From CAYJEQ01 sp964369235 (GTDB taxonomy: Bacteria > Bacillota > Clostridia > Oscillospirales > Ruminococcaceae): a stretch of 16,596 bases of DNA. The translations under genes were made by a program, and so were the position numbers. The notes below the pieces were generated by a model, which did not search any database, was not told the origin of the DNA, and worked only from the letters and a program-made list of their open reading frames with translations. How positions within the stretch are numbered: the first letter of the stretch is position 1; each line of letters begins with the position of its first letter. Positions 7,438 through 14,192 of the stretch are shown in pieces. Where the stretch lies: contig CAYJEQ010000060.1 of the NCBI GenBank assembly GCA_964369235.1, forward strand, positions 1-16,596, in the 5' to 3' direction.

Positions 7438-7934
7438 TACACTTCACCTACACCATCTATAAAACTAGAAATTAGCGCTTCGTGATCCTTAGCGTTAATA
7501 TCCTTCTCAACGATTTTACTAGCAATAGTAACCGCCATGTCGGATATCTCGTCCTTAATCTCGTTAATCGCTTTTTTCTTCTCTCTGATTATCTCTTCTT
7601 CAGCTTTGGAAAGCATAGCTTGTGACTTAGCTTGGGCTTCATCTATAATCTGGTCAGCCCTTACCTGTGCACGCTTTTGAGCATCGCCTACTATAGCAGC
7701 AGCTTCACTCTTAGCACCTTTTAGGCTTTCTTCGTAGTCAGCCTTTAGGCTCTCTGCCATCTGATTTGCTTTATCAGCTTCATCATATATTCCCTGAACT
7801 TCTTCTTCTCTTGCATCAATAACAGCCTTAACCTTCTCAAAGAAGAATTTCTTCATAAGTAAGAAAAGTATAAGTGTATTACCTAGCATAAATATAATAG
7901 TCCAGTCTATATTTAGAAATGGCATAAATTCCAT
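7437..7934 (-). CDS. atpF: F-type ATP synthase subunit b
   Basis: 165 aa, family length. It is the peripheral stalk, holding F1 still against the turning ring. One N-terminal membrane helix (about 10-28, IDWTIIFMLGNTLILFLLMK) is followed by a long charged, Ala/Glu/Lys-rich helix (about 29-150) with the heptad character expected of the dimeric right-handed coiled coil. There is only one b-type gene (no b'), as usual in heterotrophic Firmicutes. ATG 7934 has AAGGGGG about 10 nt ahead. It is 53 bp from atpE and overlaps atpH by one base. Confidence 0.96.
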   Translation of the reverse strand: MEFMPFLNIDWTIIFMLGNTLILFLLMKKFFFEKVKAVIDAREEEVQGIYDEADKANQMAESLKADYEESLKGAKSEAAAIVGDAQKRAQVRADQIIDEAQAKSQAMLSKAEEEIIREKKKAINEIKDEISDMAVTIASKIVEKDINAKDHEALISSFIDGVGEV

Positions 7935-7987
7935 ATTAAAAGTCCCCCTTTCTTATACCTCGTATACTGTAATTAGAGGTTCTTTTA

Positions 7988-8242
7988 TTATAGTAAGCCG
8001 ATTAGTGGGTTAGCGTATAGTAGAATCATAGCAACTACTAGACCGTAGATACCTGTGGACTCTGCTACCGCACAACCTAGTAGCATTGTTCTTGTGATTA
8101 GGGACTGAGCTTCTGGCTGTTTGCTTACAGCTTCTGTACCTTTACCTGCTGCGTAACCCTGACCGATACCAGGTCCGATACCTGCGATCATTGCTAGACC
8201 TGCACCGATTGCTGATGCACCTAAAATTATTGCTCTTTCCAT
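7988..8242 (-). CDS. atpE: F-type ATP synthase subunit c, with a sodium-type ion site
   Basis: 84 aa, two membrane helices joined by a polar loop around KQPEAQ (41-46). It forms the rotor ring in the membrane. Helix 1 has the Gly-rich packing motif GIGPGIGQGYAAGK (21-34). Helix 2 has AESTGIYGLVVAMILLYANP (60-79). The ion carboxylate is Glu61. The residues known from the Ilyobacter tartaricus ring to bind Na+ (Gln32, Val63, Glu65, Ser66, Tyr70) correspond to Gln28, Val59, Glu61, Ser62 and Tyr66, all present, as is the adjacent Thr63. I therefore infer Na+ coupling; such rings can bind H+ when Na+ is low. Strong ribosome binding site GGAGG 8 nt before ATG 8242, fitting high copy number. Confidence 0.97.
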   Translation of the reverse strand: MERAIILGASAIGAGLAMIAGIGPGIGQGYAAGKGTEAVSKQPEAQSLITRTMLLGCAVAESTGIYGLVVAMILLYANPLIGLL

Positions 8243-8294
8243 TGTTATTTCCTCCTTAGAAATAATTATTTTTTTAATAGTTTATATGGAAATA

Positions 8295-8987
8295 TTATTC
8301 CATAGCTCCGGATACGAATGCCATTGTAAGCATCGAGAAGATAAACGCCTGTAATGCTGCTGTGAAAATGTCAAAATAAATTGACAGGAAGGCTGGTAGA
8401 CCTAGCTGTAAAATAGGAATAGTTAGTCCACCGAATACCATAGATGTTAGCCCAGCCAGTGCAGAATACAGTAGAGAGGTAATAATCATACCTGCAGCTA
8501 TATTACCGAAATGACGGAAGCTAAGAGAAACTGGGTTTGCTAGTTCGCTTACAATGTTTAGTGGGAGTATCACAGGAATTGGCTCTGCAAATCCCTTTAG
8601 GTAGCCTGATAGTTTCTTAGATTTAATACCATTGTACTGAACCATAAAGAATGTTACTAACGCCCAGCCTAAAGTGGTGTTGTAATCCCCAGTCATCGGT
8701 CTTAAACCAAACATACTAGATAAGCTTCCTAGGAATGAGAAGGTAAACAGTGTACCTATGTAAGGTGCAAATGCTTCTCTGCCTTTACCCATGGTCTCCT
8801 CTACTAGATTATATAGACCTTTAACTATGGCTTCTGCAACAACCTGTCTACCTTTAGGAACCTTTTGTAGATTATTAGTCATGTAGAAGCAACCAGCCAT
8901 AATTACAGCCATAATAATCCATGCATTTGTGACTGTTTCGGTCACAGGTATACCTAAAATGGTAAACATGACCTTTGGACCATCCAT
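8295..8987 (-). CDS. atpB: F-type ATP synthase subunit a
   Basis: 230 aa, five to six membrane helices. It is the stator of the membrane motor, providing the two half-channels for ions. The essential arginine is Arg158 in SLSFRHFGNIAAG (154-166); the usual Leu after Arg is His here, a form I believe is common in Clostridia. Also seen: the PIPVILPLNIVSELANPVSL helix and the final helix FDIFTAALQAFIFSMLTMAF with the conserved Gln213. The ATG at 8987 overlaps the atpI stop (TAATG), with GGAGG just ahead. Confidence 0.96.
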   Translation of the reverse strand: MDGPKVMFTILGIPVTETVTNAWIIMAVIMAGCFYMTNNLQKVPKGRQVVAEAIVKGLYNLVEETMGKGREAFAPYIGTLFTFSFLGSLSSMFGLRPMTGDYNTTLGWALVTFFMVQYNGIKSKKLSGYLKGFAEPIPVILPLNIVSELANPVSLSFRHFGNIAAGMIITSLLYSALAGLTSMVFGGLTIPILQLGLPAFLSIYFDIFTAALQAFIFSMLTMAFVSGAME

Positions 8988-9358
8988 TATCCCACCTCCT
9001 TTCCGAAAAATGTCTTAAAATATATTGCCATTTTAGGGAAGAATAATGGTATTACCACCCCAAATGGATTTATAAAACCAGCAAAGGAGCTGATTGTTAT
9101 AACTAAAGCTGTTAGAATGTATCTTTTAGCATATTGTTTTGTCATATAGTTTGCCATCTCTTTTTGGTCATCAATTTGAACTGCCTGTTCTACTGATAAG
9201 CCGATAAGATAGAAGTTAGCAAGCGAGTATAAGCAGCCTATAACTATACCTATTATAAAGGTGTAGTCTAGCTGCTGTAGAAAGTAGCAGATTATTATAG
9301 TTATAAGTGATAGTGGCACCATAGCTTTTGCTATGATTTTAAGTTCTTCTATAACCAC
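8987..9358 (-). CDS. atpI: ATP synthase subunit I (AtpI)
   Basis: 123 aa with four hydrophobic segments (about 13-28, 33-54, 76-95, 98-115), matching the ATP-synt_I family. AtpI helps assemble the c-ring and may aid Mg2+ uptake; it is not part of the finished enzyme. The reading frame starts at GTG 9358 and has no recognisable ribosome binding site: the bases upstream are CTCCTCAC, the complement of one. The next Met (residue 13) is no better served. Poor initiation would suit a low-copy assembly factor. It overlaps atpB by one base and follows atpZ after 79 bp. Confidence 0.85.
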   Translation of the reverse strand: MVIEELKIIAKAMVPLSLITIIICYFLQQLDYTFIIGIVIGCLYSLANFYLIGLSVEQAVQIDDQKEMANYMTKQYAKRYILTALVITISSFAGFINPFGVVIPLFFPKMAIYFKTFFGKEVG

Positions 9359-9437
9359 ATCGTGAGGAGTATTAATAATTAAATCATACCTTTCTATCTA
9401 TAGATTGCATTTGTAAGTGGTAAAGTGTAATGATAGC

Positions 9438-9692
9438 TTATAACATCTCATCTTTTTCACTTTCCTCAGCACGCTTTACAGCATAGTTATAAAACTTAAT
9501 AGCTGAGGTAAATCCTGAGGCTACACCTAGCAGTATACCTATTACTACTATAATATCTGGCAGTCCAAACTTATCTCGTAGGAACACAGCTAGTAGGGTA
9601 AGTAATATAATAGGTGTAATTATGGAAAATCCAAACTGAGATATAAAGGAAAGCTCTCTAATAATCTTATATGTAGGTTCTCTTTTAGGCAA
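9438..9692 (-). CDS. atpZ: AtpZ-like F0F1-ATPase accessory protein
   Basis: 84 aa with two membrane helices (about 20-38 and 45-67) and a charged tail (KRAEESEKDEML). This is the layout of the AtpZ/ATPase_gene1 family, found as the first gene of many Firmicutes atp operons. With AtpI it has been linked to Mg2+/Ca2+ transport and to assembly of the membrane sector. The start is TTG 9692: AAGGAG lies 9 nt upstream and an in-frame stop three codons upstream rules out a longer form. First gene of the operon. Confidence 0.85.
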   Translation of the reverse strand: MPKREPTYKIIRELSFISQFGFSIITPIILLTLLAVFLRDKFGLPDIIVVIGILLGVASGFTSAIKFYNYAVKRAEESEKDEML

Positions 9693-9800
9693 AGTAGTTT
9701 ACTCCTTATGGATAATCAGCCAAAATGGCTATACTAAAGGCTTTTATACCTATTATATAGTAACAGCCAGATAGGTTATAGTAACTTTCGTACAAATATT

Positions 9801-9829
9801 ATTATATCACTAGGCTAAAAGTTTTGCAA
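9801..9829 (-). promoter_or_regulatory. Probable promoter of the atp operon
   Basis: On the minus strand, TTGCAA (9829-9824) and TATAAT (9806-9801) are separated by 17 bp. A start near 9794 gives a leader of about 100 nt before atpZ, containing a small AGCC-GGCT hairpin. A second TATAAT near 9760 lacks a good -35. Confidence 0.62.
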
Positions 9830-9833
9830 TACT

Positions 9834-9904
9834 TACTTTCCAATTCGTCACTGTAATTTATAGTTAAATTACCCAATAATGGGATTTGTTTTAATTGGAA
9901 AGTA
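9834..9904. repeat. Nested inverted repeats directly upstream of the atp promoter
   Basis: TACTTTCCAATT (9834-9845) and AATTGGAAAGTA (9893-9904) are exact reverse complements, 47 bp apart. Inside lies a perfect 8-bp hairpin GTAATTTA/TAAATTAC (9853-9872) and CCCA/TGGG beside it. The outer edge is 4 bp from the -35 of the atp promoter. TTTCCAATTCG of the left arm recurs at about 10320-10330. It could be an operator, an extruding cruciform, or a small repeat element. Confidence 0.5.
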
Positions 9905-10390
9905 CAATGTTTATGTAAAATACAAAAATTATTCATTAAATATATGAAATTGGCATAAGTTTAGCTATTAATTTAACAATACTTACCTTAATATATTTGC
10001 AAAATTGCAATTTGCCAAATATTAAATTGCAAAACACAACCTGTGTAAAGTATATATATATATAAATGCAGTTCCCTTTCTCCTGTAAATATTGTGACTT
10101 AACAGGGATTTAATATGGTTTTTATCAACATTTTTCTAAATTTATGTATATAAATGGCATTTAATTCTAATAAATGGCAATTTCATATGCTTAATGCACA
10201 ATTACAGCCTATATGTTTATTTAAAACCTAGCATTATTCATAATTTCTTAAAACCTTGACTTTATTGGGCAATTTGCATATTTTTTTGATTGTTAGTTAG
10301 ATTTATATGTGCACTTTTCTTTCCAATTCGGTTTCATCGATGTATTTTTACCTAAAATATGTAAATTATATCCATTAAAAGCCAAAAAAA
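9905..10390. other. AT-rich non-coding stretch
   Basis: About 490 bp with no credible gene. It contains several TTGCAA/AATTGC words near 9998-10035, a run of alternating TA near 10049-10062, and a second half-copy of TTTCCAATTCG near 10320. I see no RNA fold, phage attachment site or gene remnant. It looks like upstream regulatory or degenerate DNA between two divergent transcripts. Confidence 0.5.
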
Positions 10391-10394
10391 ATAT

Positions 10395-10423
10395 TTGACA
10401 CAGCCCTATGTGATGAATATAAT
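10395..10423 (+). promoter_or_regulatory. Consensus promoter of the G5/3D-domain gene
   Basis: TTGACA (10395-10400), 17-bp spacer, TATAAT (10418-10423): a perfect sigma-A-type match. Predicted start near 10430, leaving a leader of about 157 nt. Confidence 0.85.
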
Positions 10424-10432
10424 TGCTTAAAG

Positions 10433-10560
10433 TCAGCAATAATAACAGGGAGAAATTTCCACCTCCTGTTATCAGTCAATCTACTATCTAGGATTGCTGA
10501 AAAAAATGGAGAAAGCTTTCAAAGGTTAAATCCTTCAAAAGATTGCTAACTTCTTCTCCA
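10433..10560 (+). promoter_or_regulatory. Hairpin-rich 5' leader of the 3D-domain gene (possible cis-regulatory RNA)
   Basis: The first domain is closed by TCAGCAAT/ATTGCTGA (10433-10440 with 10493-10500) around an inner ATAACAGG/CCTGTTAT stem (10442-10449 with 10465-10472). A run of six A follows. The second domain is closed by TGGAGAA/TTCTCCA (10507-10513 with 10554-10560), with AAGG/CCTT inside. A second ATTGCT at 10542-10547 could compete for AGCAAT at 10435-10440. No T-tract terminator is visible, so any control would be on translation or stability. Related wall-hydrolase genes in other Firmicutes can have c-di-AMP riboswitches, but I do not find that motif here. Confidence 0.45.
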
Positions 10561-10586
10561 ACAAAATTGAAAGGCAAGGTCACAAA

Positions 10587-11612
10587 ATGAACCATCTAAG
10601 AAATTATCTTAACAAGATGGTTACTCTGCTAAAAACTAAATCTAAAGAAAGCTATCTAATCGGCTGGGTATCAGCTCTAGTAACAGTGGTAGTAATAGGG
10701 GCTTATATTGGAAACTCTGGTGTTTACCATGCAGAAGCTATTAACCTATCAGCACTAACCATTACTGAGGAAGCTATACCACTAAGCGCTAGCTTAGAGT
10801 TAGAAGATAGCCATAATCGTTCCACCCTACATCTAGGTATAAGTAGGGACTTTTTAGTTACTGTTGAAGTTGATAACAGTTTTTACTCCCTAAATGTAAC
10901 AGGGGGAACTGTTTCTGACATAGTACAGCAGCTAGAGATCCACATAGGAGAAGATGATATCATTACCCCCTCTATGGAGGAAAATCTTTCTAGGGATCTA
11001 GAAATCAAAATAAGCAGAGTAACCTACCAAGACAAAACAGTCACAGAAGAAATTCCATTTACTACAGAATATCGAGACACCTCGGTACTGAGAAATGGCA
11101 AACAGCGTGTTATCCACGAAGGTGTAAATGGTACACTAGAATCTACCTATCAGCTAAAATTCGTTGATGGGGTAGAGGTGGAAAGTACACTACTAACCCA
11201 AACTACCACTAAAGAGCCTGTTGAGCAGGTAATTATAGTAGGTAAGGAGGGTACACCAATATCTGATTTAGACTTTGGCTATACCCTTGATGAGAACGGA
11301 GTTCCTACCCAGTATAAAGAAGTCCTAACAAATCAGGTGGCAACAGCCTACAATGCTGGTAAAAGAGCATGGGGTGCCAGTGGCATGGAGCTATTCTATG
11401 GCTATGTAGCTACTAGAGCTGACCAGATTCCTTACGGTACAAAGATGTATATTACCTCAGCTGACAATTCCTTTGTATATGGCTATGCAATAGCAGCCGA
11501 TACAGGTATTGGGCTAATGGAAAATATAATAGATGTAGATTTATACTACGAAACCTTCCTAGAAAGCTGTTTAAACGGCAGACAAAATGTTAATATCTAT
11601 ATTCTTGATTAA
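10587..11612 (+). CDS. Membrane-anchored G5/3D-domain cell-wall protein (YabE-like)
   Basis: 341 aa. A basic N-terminus and one hydrophobic helix (about 24-42) predict a signal anchor or signal peptide, with the rest in the wall. Residues about 88-140 resemble the DUF348 ubiquitin-like repeat (VTVEVDNSFYSLNVTGGTVS). Residues about 140-220 resemble G5, with the VTYQDKTVTEEIPF opening and a Gly-containing second half. Residues 250-340 form a 3D domain: VATAYNAG, RADQIPYGTKMYI, YGYAIAADTG, then IIDVDLYY, carrying the aspartates that name the fold (Asp279, Asp305, Asp316/318). In relatives (YabE, Rpf-like proteins) the 3D domain is a lytic transglycosylase-type peptidoglycan-cleaving fold. No LysM or other wall-binding module is seen. 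Own promoter, leader and terminator; ribosome binding site AAGG is weak. Confidence 0.82.
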   Translation: MNHLRNYLNKMVTLLKTKSKESYLIGWVSALVTVVVIGAYIGNSGVYHAEAINLSALTITEEAIPLSASLELEDSHNRSTLHLGISRDFLVTVEVDNSFYSLNVTGGTVSDIVQQLEIHIGEDDIITPSMEENLSRDLEIKISRVTYQDKTVTEEIPFTTEYRDTSVLRNGKQRVIHEGVNGTLESTYQLKFVDGVEVESTLLTQTTTKEPVEQVIIVGKEGTPISDLDFGYTLDENGVPTQYKEVLTNQVATAYNAGKRAWGASGMELFYGYVATRADQIPYGTKMYITSADNSFVYGYAIAADTGIGLMENIIDVDLYYETFLESCLNGRQNVNIYILD

Positions 11613-11618
11613 TAATAT

Positions 11619-11656
11619 AAAGGGGTTGCTTCAAATGGAGCAACCTCTTTTGTTAT
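11619..11656 (+). terminator. Intrinsic terminator of the 3D-domain gene
   Basis: A 12-bp stem (11619-11630 with 11639-11650, one G-T pair) with an 8-nt loop, extended by a T-rich end (CTTTTGTTA). It begins 7 nt after the stop. Confidence 0.82.
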
Positions 11657-11663
11657 ACTATAA

Positions 11664-11896
11664 TAGGTTCTATATTAATTGTTAGGGTAAACTTCTGTTG
11701 TGGTGAACCTATCATAAATCTATCCACCACAACCCCATAGCTAATAGCATTATATTATATATTGTATACCCAGTGAAAAATCTGCATATTTACACCTATC
11801 ATATACCTATTATAGCCACAATATAAAAAGAGGATTTTTATGAAATATTAAGGTAAGTTTATAGGAGTTGCACCCTAACAATTGATATAAAACCTA
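11664..11896. mobile_element. MITE-like dispersed repeat, copy B, with 25-bp terminal inverted repeats
   Basis: 233 bp, non-coding. The left end 11664-11688 (TAGGTTCTATATTAATTGTT, then AGGGT) and the inverted right end 11872-11896 agree at 23 of 25 positions. Both ends finish in TA, which would fit TA target-site duplication. A subterminal 9-bp inverted repeat GTTGTGGTG/CACCACAAC lies at 11697-11705 and 11725-11733. The left end matches copy A at 2264. It sits precisely between the two facing terminators of convergent genes. No transposase; non-autonomous by inference. Confidence 0.6.
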
Positions 11897-11897
11897 A

Positions 11898-11942
11898 AAA
11901 AGGTGAAGGATTTAGAAATAATCTTCTATATCCTTCACCTTT
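11898..11942 (-). terminator. Intrinsic terminator of the PilZ/HD-GYP operon
   Basis: A stem of 13-14 bp pairs 11899-11911 with 11930-11942, with a further short stem inside. On the minus strand it is followed by a run of six T. The tail runs up to the end of repeat copy B. Confidence 0.85.
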
Positions 11943-11987
11943 ATTTACCTATAAGTCATCTGCCCTTAGGGTGATAGTAGCCGAACC

Positions 11988-13115
11988 CTAGTTACCAGCT
12001 ATACCTTCCATATGAGCATTGTAGAGAAACTCACTACAACGCCAGTATTCATCGGTTTGTCTAAAGACACCATCGACTGACACTATAGGGTTATTTATAT
12101 CATTTGGCATAATGAACTCCACTACACCTACCTTACCATCATTCATACGAACTTTCTGCCCTATAAATAGTGCTGGCATCTTTATTACAAATAGATTGGT
12201 AATAGTATTATCTATTCCTGTAAATCTACCACTGGCAAAATCACTAAGTATATCAAGTGGATTAACAGAATCTTTATAACAACGCTTGGACACCATTGCA
12301 TCATATATATCCGACACAGCAGTAATCCTAGCAAACAGTGAAATCTCCTCACCTTTAAGTCCATCTGGGTAACCACTGCCATCGGTTTTCTCATGGTGAT
12401 GACGGGCAGCCAGCTTTATATCATCACTAAACATCTCATTTTGACTGAGCATTTCATAGGAGTGTTCTGGATGTTTCTTTGCCTCTTCCATCTCCTGATC
12501 TGTTAGCTTTCTTGGTGCGTTTAAAATTTCCTCGTCTATTTTAGTTTTTCCCACATCATGAACTAGCCCAGCTGTTATAAGTTTTGCCACCTCAGCCTCA
12601 CCTAACCCAATCCACTTCCCTATCATACCATTTAGTATGGATACATTAACTATATGCTTCTCTAGATACTCATCTATCGGTCTTGGCGCGTTTACACATT
12701 TTAATATGTCCTCAGACTCACCTGCCATTATCTTCTGGGTAAGCTGATTATTAAGCTCCTTTACCTGTAAATGATCCACCATGCCATCTGTCGCTATACT
12801 ATCTAGCATAGCTTCTACACCATTTTTAATATCAGTGTAGCCTGACTTTTCCTCTAAGGTAGTATACATTGCCTTACGGAGAATTTCTGGATTGTTTTGT
12901 TGAATATAATTATATGTACTGGCTGAAACCATTATCTGGCCTTCACCACTGGTAAATTTCTTAAGACGATCTATCTTGTGTTGGCTGATTATATCTCCCT
13001 TTCTAGCAAGGACTACCTTAAGATTTTGATTGTAGATGTCATCATAAACTTCCATATTATGAAAAAGACTATCTACATCAAGTGGGATGTAGTTTTTTAA
13101 ATCCGTTGATTTCAT
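11988..13115 (-). CDS. HD-GYP domain cyclic-di-GMP phosphodiesterase
   Basis: 375 aa from ATG 13115. An upstream GTG in frame (13166) has no ribosome binding site and would overlap the preceding gene; the ATG has AGAAAGG and AGGA close ahead and leaves a 26-bp gap. The N-terminal 130 residues match no domain I can name. HD-GYP spans about 145-305: His154 in EKHIVNVS, the HDVGK metal pair (186-190), HPEHSYEML, then RHHHEKTDGSGYPDGL with HHHE (238-241) and the GYP triad (248-250). All metal and signature residues are intact, so hydrolysis of c-di-GMP to pGpG or GMP is expected. A small beta-rich tail (VRMNDGKVGVVEFIMPND) follows. No membrane segment or receiver domain, so it is cytoplasmic. Co-transcribed with the PilZ gene. 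Confidence 0.9.
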   Translation of the reverse strand: MKSTDLKNYIPLDVDSLFHNMEVYDDIYNQNLKVVLARKGDIISQHKIDRLKKFTSGEGQIMVSASTYNYIQQNNPEILRKAMYTTLEEKSGYTDIKNGVEAMLDSIATDGMVDHLQVKELNNQLTQKIMAGESEDILKCVNAPRPIDEYLEKHIVNVSILNGMIGKWIGLGEAEVAKLITAGLVHDVGKTKIDEEILNAPRKLTDQEMEEAKKHPEHSYEMLSQNEMFSDDIKLAARHHHEKTDGSGYPDGLKGEEISLFARITAVSDIYDAMVSKRCYKDSVNPLDILSDFASGRFTGIDNTITNLFVIKMPALFIGQKVRMNDGKVGVVEFIMPNDINNPIVSVDGVFRQTDEYWRCSEFLYNAHMEGIAGN

Positions 13116-13141
13116 ATCATCCTGTACCTTTCTCTTAAATC

Positions 13142-13717
13142 TTAATTTCCTTCTAAAAATTTGCACCCATATTCTGCTGATATGGGATTCTCTCCCTGTA
13201 CCCTAACTATCTGACAGTTCAGTAGGGTGTTAATACTGCTTTCATTTATATGTAGTGTTATTACCGTCCCAACAGGGAAGGTAGCTGGTGCTGTGGAAAA
13301 TAGTAACCCTGACTTACTTATGTTTTTTACAATTACACCTAAAGGCTTATTTAGCTTAATCTCCTGATTTTTACAAATTAGGCTTTCCACTGTGCCTGCA
13401 CAGGTTAAATCAAACCTTTGTTGCTTTCTATTATTAGTTTCTTCTATATTATACAGTGCCAGTCCCACTCCTTCTAGAAGGTTAAATCTCCTTCTAGTAC
13501 CATTGGCACTGATAACCATGCCACCACCAAAAAGCTCTACTAAAACTTTAGGATGCTCTCTGAGAGCATTGCCTGCAACTGTAGGCAGATATATAGTATT
13601 CGTACTGCGATCGTGGGTAGATACCATGGTATCTATAATTACTTCACTGGTGTTATTATCCTTAATAACAGCTCTCATTCCCTCATAACTTACAAGATTA
13701 TAATTACTTACTGCCAT
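13142..13717 (-). CDS. PilZ-domain cyclic-di-GMP receptor
   Basis: 191 aa from ATG 13717; AAAGGAG lies ahead, while a GTG four codons further up would collide with it. Residues 1-90 form a beta-rich N-terminal domain like that of YcgR-type proteins (VIIDTMVSTHDRSTNTIYLP). The PilZ domain covers about 92-190, with the ligand motif RKQQR (97-101, the RxxxR form) and NISKSG (132-137, the D/NxSxxG form). Both are complete, so c-di-GMP binding is expected. In Gram-positive relatives such proteins slow flagella or act on wall and matrix functions; no flagellar gene is in view. It is the first gene of a two-gene operon with the HD-GYP enzyme, so receptor and degrading enzyme are made together. Confidence 0.88.
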   Translation of the reverse strand: MAVSNYNLVSYEGMRAVIKDNNTSEVIIDTMVSTHDRSTNTIYLPTVAGNALREHPKVLVELFGGGMVISANGTRRRFNLLEGVGLALYNIEETNNRKQQRFDLTCAGTVESLICKNQEIKLNKPLGVIVKNISKSGLLFSTAPATFPVGTVITLHINESSINTLLNCQIVRVQGENPISAEYGCKFLEGN

Positions 13718-13817
13718 ATAAAATCCCACTCCTTTCCAGTCATAGTAGGAAAACTCCCCTAGACTATTTGTTTTATATAAATATACTTATTTGCATTATA
13801 CTGAGTTTATAGGATAA

Positions 13818-13846
13818 ATTATACCATGAAGGAGAAAGATTGTCAC
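13818..13846 (-). promoter_or_regulatory. Promoter of the PilZ/HD-GYP operon
   Basis: On the minus strand, GTGACA (13846-13841), 17-bp spacer, TATAAT (13823-13818), with a TG one base before the -10 (extended -10). The leader is about 95 nt. Confidence 0.75.
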
Positions 13847-14063
13847 TAATTAAACATTAGAATTTTAACATAAATAGTTCGTATAAATGGTAATCTATGA
13901 TAATTTATATTAATAAAATCCACCCTACCTCATAAGTAATTATATCCCATAATAAGGTTACAACAGGAAACAAATCCTATAATAAGGGTAGTTCTTGTAC
14001 AATCTATCTGTAGTAGGGATAAGGTAATGATTAAATTTGTATAAAAAAACGGTGTAAATTCCC
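13847..14063. other. Divergent spacer with a direct repeat
   Basis: No gene. ATCCCATAATAAGGTTA (13944) and ATCCTATAATAAGGGTA (13974) repeat at a 30-bp offset with two differences, about three helical turns apart. A weaker third match, GGATAAGGTA, is near 14018. They may be a regulator's sites for the rpmG operon or the PilZ operon. Confidence 0.4.
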
Positions 14064-14093
14064 TTGACTAAAGGCTTTAACCTATGTTATACT
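14064..14093 (+). promoter_or_regulatory. Promoter of the rpmG-secE-nusG-rplK-rplA operon
   Basis: TTGACT (14064-14069), 18-bp spacer, TATACT (14088-14093) with TG one base before the -10. The start near 14100 leaves a leader of about 93 nt ending in the strong AGGAGG site at 14180-14185. Confidence 0.8.
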
Positions 14094-14192
14094 TGTTGTA
14101 CCTCTAAAAGGGTTATTTTTTTATGTCCAAAAACAAAATGAGTCCCCATTACCGAGGGAGGCAAACAAAATCCGACTACAGGAGGTGCCGAA

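Noticed and set aside
10049..10062. TA-dinucleotide run as a replication origin or AT-box
   Set aside because: No DnaA-box cluster or iterons surround it, and no dnaA/dnaN genes are near; simple AT-rich spacer.
10430..10586. Known c-di-AMP (ydaO) or c-di-GMP riboswitch before the 3D-domain gene
   Set aside because: The conserved blocks of these classes as I know them are not found; only generic hairpins are visible, so no class is assigned.
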